Positions 1 to 5,327 of a stretch of DNA of 5,327 nt are shown in pieces. The stretch comes from Granulicella sp. UBA5172 (GTDB lineage Bacteria > Acidobacteriota > Terriglobia > Terriglobales > Acidobacteriaceae). The first letter of the stretch is position 1. Each line of letters opens with the position of its first letter. The position numbers and the translations under genes are program-made. The stretch is from the NCBI GenBank assembly GCA_002413385.1, contig DHWW01000281.1:1460-6786 (forward strand), written 5' to 3'. The notes under the pieces are model-generated. The model made no database searches. It was given only the letters and a program-made list of their open reading frames with translations, and was not told the DNA's origin.

Positions 1-130
1 CATCGCTCATCCGCCGCCGCAGGTCGCGCACGCTCTTCATCTTCGAACTCAGCGACCGCACCGCAAACTCCAGCAACCCCACTGCGTCCAGCGGCGCCCG
101 CACCGTCTTCGTCTTCCGCGCAAACGCCAT
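1..130 (-). CDS. recX: RecX-like regulatory protein, N-terminal fragment (cut by window edge)
   Basis: The minus strand from the ATG at 130-128 reads 43 codons without a stop and leaves the window. The peptide has a basic start (MAFARKTKTVRAP) followed by a helix-like stretch, LLEFAVRSLSSKMKSVRDLRRRM. This resembles the first three-helix repeat of RecX proteins, which usually reads like ALxxLxxRxxSxxELRxxL. RecX binds RecA filaments and limits RecA recombinase activity in the cytoplasm. The start is supported by a strong Shine-Dalgarno, GGAGAGGG at 143-136, five bases upstream. The gene is divergent from the secreted-protein gene at 248. Only one of the usual three repeats is visible, so the call rests on a short match. 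Another small helical DNA-binding protein is possible. Confidence 0.55.
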   Translation of the reverse strand, partial: MAFARKTKTVRAPLDAVGLLEFAVRSLSSKMKSVRDLRRRMSD

Positions 131-135
131 CGCAA

Positions 136-143
136 CCCTCTCC
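136..143 (-). promoter_or_regulatory. Ribosome binding site of the recX-like gene
   Basis: GGAGAGGG on the minus strand lies five bases before the ATG at 130-128. It fixes the start of the truncated gene at the left edge. The rest of the 117-base divergent gap (131-247) shows no convincing -35/-10 pair on either strand. Confidence 0.6.
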
Positions 144-247
144 ACTCATCGCTGCAATCGCAGCCCTGCTCATCGCGCCAGTTTACGCCCGAACCCCACC
201 CTCAACCTTTCCAACGCAATCCCCGTCTATCCTGTCAGAAGCAGACC

Positions 248-1117
248 ATGACCCCGAAGACACTCATCCTCGCCGCCCTCCTCGCCGCAACCCCTCTCCT
301 CGCCCAGCAGGCGACCGAGGGCTTCGGCCCGCTCGACCCCACTCCCCCCACCGGCATCACCGTCCCCCAGATCATCGACAAGATGGGCAAGCAGGAGTCC
401 GCCTTCGCCGCCGCGCGCGATGAGTACACCTTCGTCCAGGACGTAAAGTTCGACACCATCTCCGACGACACCGGCCGCCCCGACGGCGAGTACCACCAGA
501 TCACCAACATCAGCTTCGACGACGCCGGCCGCCGCGAAGAGCACGTCACCTTCGCCCCTCAAAACACCATCGAGCGCGTCATCATGACCGAGAACGACTT
601 CAAGGACATCGAGAAGCGCCTCCCCTTCATCCTCACCGCGCCCGAGCTCCCCGGCTACGACCTCACCTACCTCGGCCAGCAGCACGTCGACGATCTCGAA
701 ACCTACGTCTTCGACGTCAAGCCCAAACAGCTCGTCAAAAATCACCGCTACTTCCAGGGCAAGGTCTGGGTCGATCAGGAGGACAACGAGATCGTCCTCA
801 TCAACGGCATCACCGTCCCCCAGGACACCCGCCCCGGCCACGAAGACCTCAGCCCTCCCTACACCACCTACTACCAGCAAATCGACGGCAAGTACTGGTT
901 CCCCACCTACACCAAGGCTGAAGGCACCCTCCACTTCGTCGCCCAGCGAGGAGCCCTCTCGCAGGATGTCCACGTCCGCACCATCGTCCGCTACACCAAC
1001 TACAAGCGCTTCCACACCAACGTCATCATCCACTACGACGGCGAAGTCCTCGACAACAAAACCACCCCCCAGAAGCCCGACGCCACCACCCCACCAACAT
1101 CCAAACCGCAGCCCTGA
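248..1117 (+). CDS. Secreted protein of unknown function, LolA-like fold suspected
   Basis: This 289-residue protein begins with a clear Sec signal peptide: K4, a hydrophobic core at about residues 5-17, and likely cleavage after the Ala at 19 (PLLA before QQ). The mature protein contains no cysteine, so it is neither a lipoprotein nor disulfide-bonded. Residues 55-245 alternate short polar and aromatic beta-like segments. [18 protein letters not shown] (about 171-188) resembles the strand pair of LolA/LolB-type lipoprotein carriers and related outer-membrane lipoprotein-sorting proteins (KVWID...VxKxEG). Such proteins are common in Acidobacteriota as conserved secreted hypotheticals. Residues 270-289 form a Pro/Thr/Lys-rich tail, probably disordered. 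The ATG at 248 has only a weak purine stretch upstream (AGAAG near 237-241) but places the signal peptide exactly at the N-terminus. The role is unknown; a periplasmic or cell-envelope location is inferred. Confidence 0.8.
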   Translation: MTPKTLILAALLAATPLLAQQATEGFGPLDPTPPTGITVPQIIDKMGKQESAFAAARDEYTFVQDVKFDTISDDTGRPDGEYHQITNISFDDAGRREEHVTFAPQNTIERVIMTENDFKDIEKRLPFILTAPELPGYDLTYLGQQHVDDLETYVFDVKPKQLVKNHRYFQGKVWVDQEDNEIVLINGITVPQDTRPGHEDLSPPYTTYYQQIDGKYWFPTYTKAEGTLHFVAQRGALSQDVHVRTIVRYTNYKRFHTNVIIHYDGEVLDNKTTPQKPDATTPPTSKPQP

Positions 1118-1132
1118 TCAGGCCCGAGCCCT

Positions 1133-1796
1133 CTACGCAGCCGACTCCGATTCGAAGTAAAGATACTTCCGCCAGTTCGCATCCGCGCTTCCAATCATCC
1201 GCATAATATGTCGGCTCGTATGCAGCGAGAACGGCCGCGGCTCGCGGCAGCAGCTTCATCTCCGTCAGCTCGTGCAGCATCAGGCTGCCCTTCCGCCGAT
1301 TGCAATCCCTACAGCACGCCACCAGATTCTCCCAGGTCGACAAACCCCCGCGGCACCGCGGCACCACATGATCCAAGGTGAGCTCCGATGCGATCAGCAC
1401 CTTCTGGCAGTACTGGCACGTATTGCGATCGCGCAGCAGAATATTCTTCCGGCTCAGCGCCCGCGTCTGGTGAGGAATCCGGCGATACTCCAGCAGCCGA
1501 ATCACGCTCGGCATCTGCAGGTTCATCCGATGGGAGTGCAATACAGCGCCCTGCTCCTCCTCCGTCCTCGCCACGCCCTTCAGCACCAGCACCAGCGCCC
1601 GCCGCGCACCGCAAATATTGATCGGCTCATAGCTCGCATTCAGCACCAGCACCGGAGTCTGCATCGCCGGCTGCCGAAACACCCCCATGCGAATATCGAT
1701 GGCCTCGGCCCGCGCCGTCCCTGCCACCGGATGCGTCGCATGGTGCCTGTTGCCTGCCCGTTTCGTCCGAGTCCCGTTTGATTTGCCAGCCTGCAT
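1133..1796 (-). CDS. HNH endonuclease, frameshifted near its 3' end
   Basis: Numbering is from the ATG at 1796. The family core [16 protein letters not shown] starts at residue 45. The HNH zinc site follows: CQYC at 127-130, [11 protein letters not shown] at 141-151 with the HNH His at 143, Asn157 in WENLVACC, and CRDCNRRKG from 162. These residues make an intact metal-dependent nuclease fold likely; the natural DNA substrate is unknown. After MKLL (180-183) the frame is lost. Skipping one base at 1246-1247 restores 37 residues, [19 protein letters not shown] then [13 protein letters not shown], and a TAG at 1135-1133, giving 220 residues. As written, the frame instead runs to 1026, antisense to the 3' end of the secreted-protein gene, with an odd Trp/Arg/Gly-rich tail. 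The gene may be a genuine pseudogene, a truncated but active enzyme, or an assembly error. Starts at residues 37 (1688) and 45 (1664) are alternatives, but only 1796 has a good Shine-Dalgarno. It follows comF by 33 bases, probably on one transcript. Confidence 0.85.
1246..1247 (-). other. Single-base frameshift site in the HNH gene
   Basis: On the plus strand the context is ctcgcGGcagcag. Reading the minus strand, CTG CTG is followed by an extra C before CGC GAG CCG CGG CCG. Removing one of the two G:C pairs joins MKLL to REPRPF and opens the frame to the TAG at 1135-1133. Both halves show conserved-looking protein, so the shift lies at or very near this dinucleotide. Confidence 0.85.
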
Positions 1797-1802
1797 TCCT
1801 GC

Positions 1803-1807
1803 CCTCC
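1803..1807 (-). promoter_or_regulatory. Shine-Dalgarno deciding the HNH gene start
   Basis: GGAGG on the minus strand lies six bases before the ATG at 1796-1794. The later in-frame ATGs at 1688 and 1664 lack such a motif at proper spacing. This supports a 44-residue basic N-terminal extension before the family core. Confidence 0.6.
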
Positions 1808-1829
1808 GGTCACATCATCGCTACCACTG

Positions 1830-2750
1830 CTAGTGAAACCTCTCCTGCTTCGCCACCACCGGCTCAACCACACGAGCCGCTGGCGTTAAACCTGCATCCC
1901 ACATCGCAAACCCATCCGCCTCATGCTGCACAGCCTCATGCCGCACCGCGTCCTGGACGCTCTCCGGCTGCGCCTTCGCCGCCGTCGCCACCCACACCTT
2001 CGCCGCGCCTGCACGCTTCAGCACCTTCGCGCACTCCCGGGCCGTAGCTCCGGTCGTCATAATGTCGTCGATCAGCAGCACCTCGCGCCCCCGCACCGCC
2101 GCCGCATCTGCCACGCGAAACGCTCCGCTCAAATTCCGTCGCCGCTCGGCAGGATTCAGCCCATAGAGCGCATGAGTATCTTTCACCCGCTCTAAAAGGT
2201 CGCTCCTTACTCTCAGCTTCCACGCCGGCTCTAACTTCCGCAACCGCTTCACCGCAGCCTCCGCCAGCAGCTTCGCCTGGTTGAACCCCCGCTTGTGCTC
2301 TCTCGCCGCAAACAACGGCACGGGAACCACCATCAACTCGTTCCCCGCAACCTCTCGCAGCGTCCGCACCGCCGTCGCCATTCCTCCGCCCAGCACATGC
2401 TCCGCCACGCCGCGCATGCCGTTAAACTTCAGCAGGTGCAGCATCTCACGCATCTCTTTGTCGTAGTTCGCAAACGCCACAGCCCGGTCAAACATCGGAG
2501 GAGCCAGCCTGCACATCGTGCACTCGCTCGCCCCCATCGCCGCAGCAAACCGCGCCGATTCCATCCCCAGCGCATCCCCGCACCGCGAGCACAACACATC
2601 CTTTTCGGCTCCCACCTGCGGCCCCACCCGCGCAACGCACGCCTCACAAACCCTTACCTGGCTCAGCGTAGCCATCGCAGCCCCACACACCAGGCAGTCG
2701 GACGGCAAAAATACATTGGTGATATCAGCGAGGACCCACTCCATCGCCAT
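1830..2750 (-). CDS. comF: ComF family protein (phosphoribosyltransferase domain)
   Basis: The reading from the ATG at 2750 gives 306 residues. Four Cys pairs near the N-terminus, CLVC (19-22), CEAC (35-38), CSRC (54-57) and CTMC (77-80), form the double zinc-ribbon region of ComF proteins. KRGFNQA (153-159) and ALYGLNPAERRRNLSGAF (194-211) are family signatures. VLLIDDIMTTGAT (224-236) is the PRPP-binding loop of type I phosphoribosyltransferases. ComF/GntX proteins are cytoplasmic. ComF is needed for efficient DNA uptake in Bacillus and Haemophilus, but its reaction is not well defined. The tail after about residue 260 is longer than usual and contains a 15-base duplication. The open frame extends upstream to a GTG at 2879, but the first cysteine pair normally lies close to the start and the extra 43 residues look non-conserved. 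ATG 2750 (GAAG seven bases upstream) or ATG 2744 (GGA six bases upstream) is preferred. Confidence 0.92.
   Translation of the reverse strand: MAMEWVLADITNVFLPSDCLVCGAAMATLSQVRVCEACVARVGPQVGAEKDVLCSRCGDALGMESARFAAAMGASECTMCRLAPPMFDRAVAFANYDKEMREMLHLLKFNGMRGVAEHVLGGGMATAVRTLREVAGNELMVVPVPLFAAREHKRGFNQAKLLAEAAVKRLRKLEPAWKLRVRSDLLERVKDTHALYGLNPAERRRNLSGAFRVADAAAVRGREVLLIDDIMTTGATARECAKVLKRAGAAKVWVATAAKAQPESVQDAVRHEAVQHEADGFAMWDAGLTPAARVVEPVVAKQERFH
1918..1947 (-). repeat. 15-base tandem duplication in the comF tail
   Basis: Two adjacent 15-base units, plus-strand gcctcatgctgcaca and gcctcatgccgcacc, match at 13 of 15 positions. They stay in frame and encode RHEAV followed by QHEAD in the C-terminal extension of ComF, beyond the phosphoribosyltransferase core. 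Confidence 0.7.
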
Positions 2751-2912
2751 TCCGCAACTTCGGAGCACGCGTGTCCCCGCGCGCCATCCGGTCTCGCCGC
2801 CATACCGTCCGGGCGGACCGCCATTTCCGAGCTGGACATCCTTCACGCTTACGCTGAAGACGAACCTCACTCGCGGCACAGCAAGAAAAACACCAGCTCT
2901 GCCGATACCCGC

Positions 2913-2941
2913 AGTATAACCCCACTACATTTCCTCAGCAA
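2913..2941 (-). promoter_or_regulatory. Candidate sigma70-type promoter for comF and the HNH gene
   Basis: On the minus strand a TTGCTG -35 (2941-2936; three of six consensus bases, including the TTG core) is followed by a 17-base spacer and a TATACT -10 (2918-2913; five of six). Transcription would begin near 2906, giving a leader of roughly 155 bases before ATG 2750, or about 27 bases if the GTG at 2879 were used. Confidence 0.45.
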
Positions 2942-2953
2942 TATCCACAGCAC

Positions 2954-2967
2954 ATTCCAATAGGAAT
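2954..2967. repeat. 14-base inverted repeat, possible operator
   Basis: ATTCC-AATA-GGAAT is a perfect five-base inverted repeat with a four-base spacer. It sits 12 bases upstream of the proposed comF -35 in the divergent gap, where a dimeric regulator could bind. It is short and could be chance. Confidence 0.3.
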
Positions 2968-3080
2968 CAACGACGCTTCACTCTCGCGCTTCCCCCCAAC
3001 GGTCTTCGCCGACTCACACTGCATCTAGCCGTGCATAATTCTGACGCCACGCCACCTCTTCAGCCAAAGTTGATTCGAAA

Positions 3081-3115
3081 GCTCTACACTCTACCCTCTA
3101 CGCTCTACACTCTGC
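3081..3115 (+). repeat. Five-copy heptamer tandem repeat upstream of the acyl-CoA dehydrogenase
   Basis: The units are GCTCTAC, ACTCTAC, CCTCTAC, GCTCTAC and ACTCTGC: exact period 7, varying only at the first base and once at the sixth. A 12-base direct repeat (3081-3092 and 3102-3113) follows from this. The array ends four bases before the ATG at 3120 and takes the place where a Shine-Dalgarno would be expected. Confidence 0.85.
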
Positions 3116-3119
3116 CCCT

Positions 3120-4271
3120 ATGCCCGCACTCACTCAGCTCTCCCCCGACGAAACCCTCTTCCGCGACACCATCCGCGACTTTGCCCGCAACGAAATCACG
3201 CCCCTCGTCCGCTCCATGGACGAACAGCAAGCCTTCGACCCCGCGCTCCTCCGCAAGCTCTTTCAGCTCGGCCTCATGGGCATCCAGGTCCCCGAAGCCT
3301 ACGGTGGCCCCGCCGGAACCCTCTTCGAAGCCGTCCTCGCCGTCGAAGAAATCTCCGCCGTCGATCCCTCCGTCGGCGTCCTCGTCGACGTCCAGAACAC
3401 CCTCGTCGTCAGCGCGCTCCTGCGCTGGGCCAACGAAGCGCAGAAGCACCACTACCTCCCGCTCCTGGGCGAAACCCTCACCGGAGCCTACGCCCTCTCC
3501 GAAGCCTCCAGCGGCTCCGACGCCTTCGCTCTCCAATGCCGCGCCACCCTCCAGCCCGATGGCGACTATCTCCTCAACGGCTCCAAGCTCTGGATCACCA
3601 ATGCCATCGAAGCCGGCCTCTTCCTCGTCTTCGCCACCCTCGATCCAGCGCTCGGCTACAAGGGCATCACCTGCTTCCTCGTCGCGAAAAATCAGCCCGG
3701 CTTCACCCTCGGCCGCAAGGAAGACAAGCTCGGCATCCGCGCCAGCTCCACCTGCGAACTCCTCTTCAACAACTGCCGCATCCCCGCCGCCAACATCCTC
3801 GGTGAGCCCGGCAAAGGCTACAGGATCGCCATCGAAACCCTCAACGAAGGCCGCATCGGCATCGGCGCGCAGCTCGTCGGCCTCGCCTCAGGAGCATGGC
3901 GCCACGCCGCCCGCTACGCCCGCGAGCGCCAGCAGTTCGGCAAGCCCCTGGCCGAGTTCCAGGCCATGCAATTCCAGCTCGCCCGCATGGCCATGGAGGT
4001 CGAAGCCGCCCGCCTCATGGTCTACAACGCGGCTAGGCTAAAAGACTCCGGCGCCGAGTACCTTAAAGAAGCCGCCATGGCCAAGCTCTTCGCCTCCGAA
4101 GTCGCCGAACGCACCGCCTCCCTCGCCGTCGAAGTCTTCGGCGGCGCCGGCTTCGTCAAGGACTACCCCGTAGAAAAGCTCTACCGCGACGCCAAAATCG
4201 GCAAAATCTACGAAGGCACCAGCTTCATGCAACTCGCCACCATCGCCAAACTCACCATCCCCAACGCCTAG
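3120..4271 (+). CDS. Acyl-CoA dehydrogenase (short/branched-chain type)
   Basis: This 383-residue protein has the normal length and the full family plan: an N-terminal helical domain (about 8-118), a middle beta domain (about 122-230) and a C-terminal helical domain (about 240-380). ALSEASSGSDAFA (125-137) fits the first family signature and WITNA (158-162) contributes to FAD binding. RYARERQQFGKPL (265-277) is the usual C-terminal-domain motif. EVFGGAGF through LYRD (338-357) fits the second signature. The catalytic base is expected to be Glu365 in IYEGTS, the position used by short-chain and medium-chain enzymes. It would oxidise acyl-CoA to 2-enoyl-CoA in the cytoplasm and pass electrons to electron-transfer flavoprotein. 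Resemblance is closest to short/branched-chain enzymes, but the substrate cannot be set from sequence. The ATG at 3120 gives the expected N-terminus, yet no purine-rich ribosome site precedes it; a heptamer repeat does. No beta-oxidation partner genes are adjacent. Confidence 0.95.
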   Translation: MPALTQLSPDETLFRDTIRDFARNEITPLVRSMDEQQAFDPALLRKLFQLGLMGIQVPEAYGGPAGTLFEAVLAVEEISAVDPSVGVLVDVQNTLVVSALLRWANEAQKHHYLPLLGETLTGAYALSEASSGSDAFALQCRATLQPDGDYLLNGSKLWITNAIEAGLFLVFATLDPALGYKGITCFLVAKNQPGFTLGRKEDKLGIRASSTCELLFNNCRIPAANILGEPGKGYRIAIETLNEGRIGIGAQLVGLASGAWRHAARYARERQQFGKPLAEFQAMQFQLARMAMEVEAARLMVYNAARLKDSGAEYLKEAAMAKLFASEVAERTASLAVEVFGGAGFVKDYPVEKLYRDAKIGKIYEGTSFMQLATIAKLTIPNA

Positions 4272-4322
4272 CCCTTCCCTCCCACCGACTTCGCACCACC
4301 ACAAATACCGCCTGTCCCCTTC

Positions 4323-4345
4323 ATCGCGCAGCCTATCTGCGCGAT
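4323..4345. terminator. Hairpin between the acyl-CoA dehydrogenase and heme O synthase genes
   Basis: ATCGCGCAG and CTGCGCGAT form a perfect nine-base stem with a five-base CCTAT loop, 52 bases after the dehydrogenase stop. No T-run follows on the plus strand and no matching A-run precedes it, so it is not a standard intrinsic terminator. It could be a transcript 3' end stabiliser, a protein-binding palindrome, or a leader element of the next gene, whose GTG lies 47 bases downstream. Confidence 0.45.
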
Positions 4346-4392
4346 CAGCGGACGCACGAAACCCGCTAATCACGGTATCCTTGAAGTTCGAC

Positions 4393-5327
4393 GTGTCCAC
4401 CACCGCCACATCTACGGCTATCCACGCGCGCACCGGCAGCCACTCGCTGTTCTCGGACTACCTCGTGCTCTTCAAGCCGCGCGTCTCCCTGATGGTCATC
4501 ATCACCGCCGCCGCAGGCTTCTATCTCGGCTCGCTGGCCTCGGGCATCTCTCCCTTCCAGATCGGCCTGATCAAAGCCGTCTTCGGCATCGCTCTCGTCA
4601 CCGTCGGCTCCAGCACGCTCAACCAGGCCATCGAGCGCAACTCCGACCGCCGCATGCCCCGCACTGCCGACCGCCCGATGGCGCAGCACCGCATCGGCCT
4701 CGCCCACGGCCTCATCGTCGGCTTCGTCCTGGTCTGCGGAGGCTCCATCTATCTCGCCTGGGCCACCAACCCCATCACCGGCATGCTGACTCTCCTCACC
4801 GCCGTCGGCTACATCGCCATCTACACCCCCCTCAAGCGCATCACCACCCTCAACACCTTCATCGGAGCCTTCCCCGGCGCTCTCCCCCCGCTCCTCGGCT
4901 GGACCGCCTCCCGCGGCATCATCGAGTGGCCCGCCGTCGCTCTCTTCGCCATCCTCTTCGTCTGGCAGTTCCCCCACTTCATGGCCATCGGCTGGATGTA
5001 CCGCGCCGACTACGCCCACGCCGGCATCCGCGTCGCTGCCACCCAGCAGCCCGTCCGCGAAGCCGCCCGCTCCTGCGCCGTCCAGGCCCTCTTCTACGTT
5101 CTCCTCATGATCCCCGTCAGCCTCTGGCCCACCTGGCTGCACGTCACCGGCATCCCCTACGCCATCGCCGCCATCCTGCTCGACGCCTACTACCTCACCG
5201 CCACCCTCAAATTCCTGCGCATCACCCGCAACCCCGACGACCCCGCAAACCGCGTCATCGCCCGCCACCTCCTCAAAGTCTCCGTCATCTATCTCCCTTT
5301 ACTGCTACTGGCGATGATGCTCAACGC
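4393..5327 (+). CDS. ctaB: Heme O synthase (protoheme IX farnesyltransferase), 3' end outside window
   Basis: Reading from the GTG at 4393 gives 311 complete codons and runs off the right edge without a stop; the family is usually about 290-320 residues, so little is missing. It is a membrane UbiA-type prenyltransferase with about nine hydrophobic segments (roughly 31-48, 56-75, 102-122, 129-144, 153-173, 180-198, 228-246, 252-273, 293-311). It adds a farnesyl group to heme B to make heme O, needed by heme-copper terminal oxidases. The first prenyl-diphosphate/Mg site is NQAIERNSD (77-85) leading into RRMPRTADRP; an E-x3-D pair replaces the more common D-x3-D. YTPLKRITTLNTFIGAFPGALPPLLGW spans 144-170 (key residues P145, K148, G162), and WQFPHFMAIGW (191-201) with RADYAHAG (204-211) is the second signature. 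GTG 4393 has GAAG six bases upstream; an in-frame TTG at 4381 is the alternative. Also known as cyoE. Confidence 0.93.
   Translation, partial: MSTTATSTAIHARTGSHSLFSDYLVLFKPRVSLMVIITAAAGFYLGSLASGISPFQIGLIKAVFGIALVTVGSSTLNQAIERNSDRRMPRTADRPMAQHRIGLAHGLIVGFVLVCGGSIYLAWATNPITGMLTLLTAVGYIAIYTPLKRITTLNTFIGAFPGALPPLLGWTASRGIIEWPAVALFAILFVWQFPHFMAIGWMYRADYAHAGIRVAATQQPVREAARSCAVQALFYVLLMIPVSLWPTWLHVTGIPYAIAAILLDAYYLTATLKFLRITRNPDDPANRVIARHLLKVSVIYLPLLLLAMMLN

Larger units (their letters stand above)
2751..3119. other. Intergenic region between divergent comF and acyl-CoA dehydrogenase genes
   Basis: This 369-base stretch holds no gene I can support. Part of it (2751-2879) is open in the comF frame but lacks family features. 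It contains a sigma70-like promoter facing comF (2913-2941), a 14-base inverted repeat (2954-2967), an isolated -10-like CATAAT on the plus strand (3034-3039) without a convincing -35, and a heptamer tandem repeat (3081-3115) just before the dehydrogenase start. Confidence 0.65.

Noticed and set aside
227..1033. Long minus-strand open frame opposite the secreted-protein gene
   Set aside because: It is an acidic Val/Gly/Asp-rich shadow caused by C-rich third positions of the plus-strand gene, which has a signal peptide and a family-like middle.
1113..1122. 10-base palindrome CCTGATCAGG at the convergent gene ends, considered as a terminator
   Set aside because: It has no loop and no T-run on either strand, so it cannot form a standard terminator hairpin by itself.
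1272..1781. Plus-strand open frame of 169 codons opposite the HNH gene
   Set aside because: His/Pro/Gln-rich translation with no domain; the opposite strand carries clear HNH motifs.
2751..2879. GTG at 2879 as the comF start, adding 43 residues
   Set aside because: The extension has no family resemblance, no clear ribosome site, and would move the first zinc cysteine pair unusually far from the N-terminus.
2295..2963. Plus-strand open frame of 222 codons opposite comF
   Set aside because: His/Arg/Ser-rich with no recognisable domain; it overlaps the ComF cysteine pairs and promoter on the other strand.
3031..4041. Plus-strand open frame of 336 codons overlapping the acyl-CoA dehydrogenase
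   Set aside because: Ser/Pro/Ala low-complexity shadow in another frame; the dehydrogenase frame contains both family signatures.
4366..5268. Minus-strand open frame of 300 codons opposite heme O synthase
   Set aside because: Gly/Asp/Glu-rich low-complexity shadow; the plus strand encodes a full set of prenyltransferase motifs and membrane segments.
1..5327. Mobile element, CRISPR array, tRNA, rRNA or a new multi-gene defence system
   Set aside because: I saw no transposase, long terminal repeats, spaced CRISPR-like repeats or RNA-gene signatures. Five of the six genes fit a known family at least by resemblance; the secreted protein is of unknown function but looks like a conserved envelope hypothetical.

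Overview
The window looks like ordinary chromosome of a high-GC bacterium. Forward-strand genes favour C at the third codon position. The gene content (a secreted LolA-like protein, an HNH protein beginning [16 protein letters not shown], heme O synthase) fits Acidobacteriota, order Terriglobales (relatives of Granulicella, Edaphobacter or Terriglobus). That placement is inferred from protein resemblance, not from a marker gene.

Layout. Bases 1-130 (minus) hold the 5' end of a gene resembling recX, cut by the window edge. A 117-base gap separates it from a divergent secreted-protein gene at 248-1117 (plus). Converging on that gene is a minus-strand pair: comF (stop at 1830, start near 2750), then 33 bases later an HNH endonuclease gene (1796 down to 1133). 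The HNH gene carries a one-base frameshift at 1246-1247. Without the extra base the gene ends 15 bases short of the convergent neighbour. As written, it runs on antisense into that neighbour. A 369-base gap (2751-3119) separates comF from a divergent acyl-CoA dehydrogenase gene (3120-4271, plus). The gap holds a likely comF promoter, a 14-base inverted repeat, and a five-copy heptamer repeat that ends four bases before the dehydrogenase start codon. After a 121-base gap with a strong hairpin, a heme O synthase gene (ctaB/cyoE type) starts at a GTG at 4393 and runs off the right edge.

How the genes relate. comF and the HNH gene probably share a transcript. ComF-type proteins support DNA uptake in some bacteria and HNH proteins usually cut DNA, so a link to incoming DNA is conceivable but unproven. 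The dehydrogenase (acyl-CoA oxidation) and heme O synthase (terminal oxidase biogenesis) both feed respiration, but a hairpin lies between them and nothing shows they are co-regulated.

No mobile element, CRISPR array, tRNA or rRNA was seen, and nothing clearly points to an undescribed system. The best leads are the HNH frameshift and the heptamer repeat in the dehydrogenase leader.
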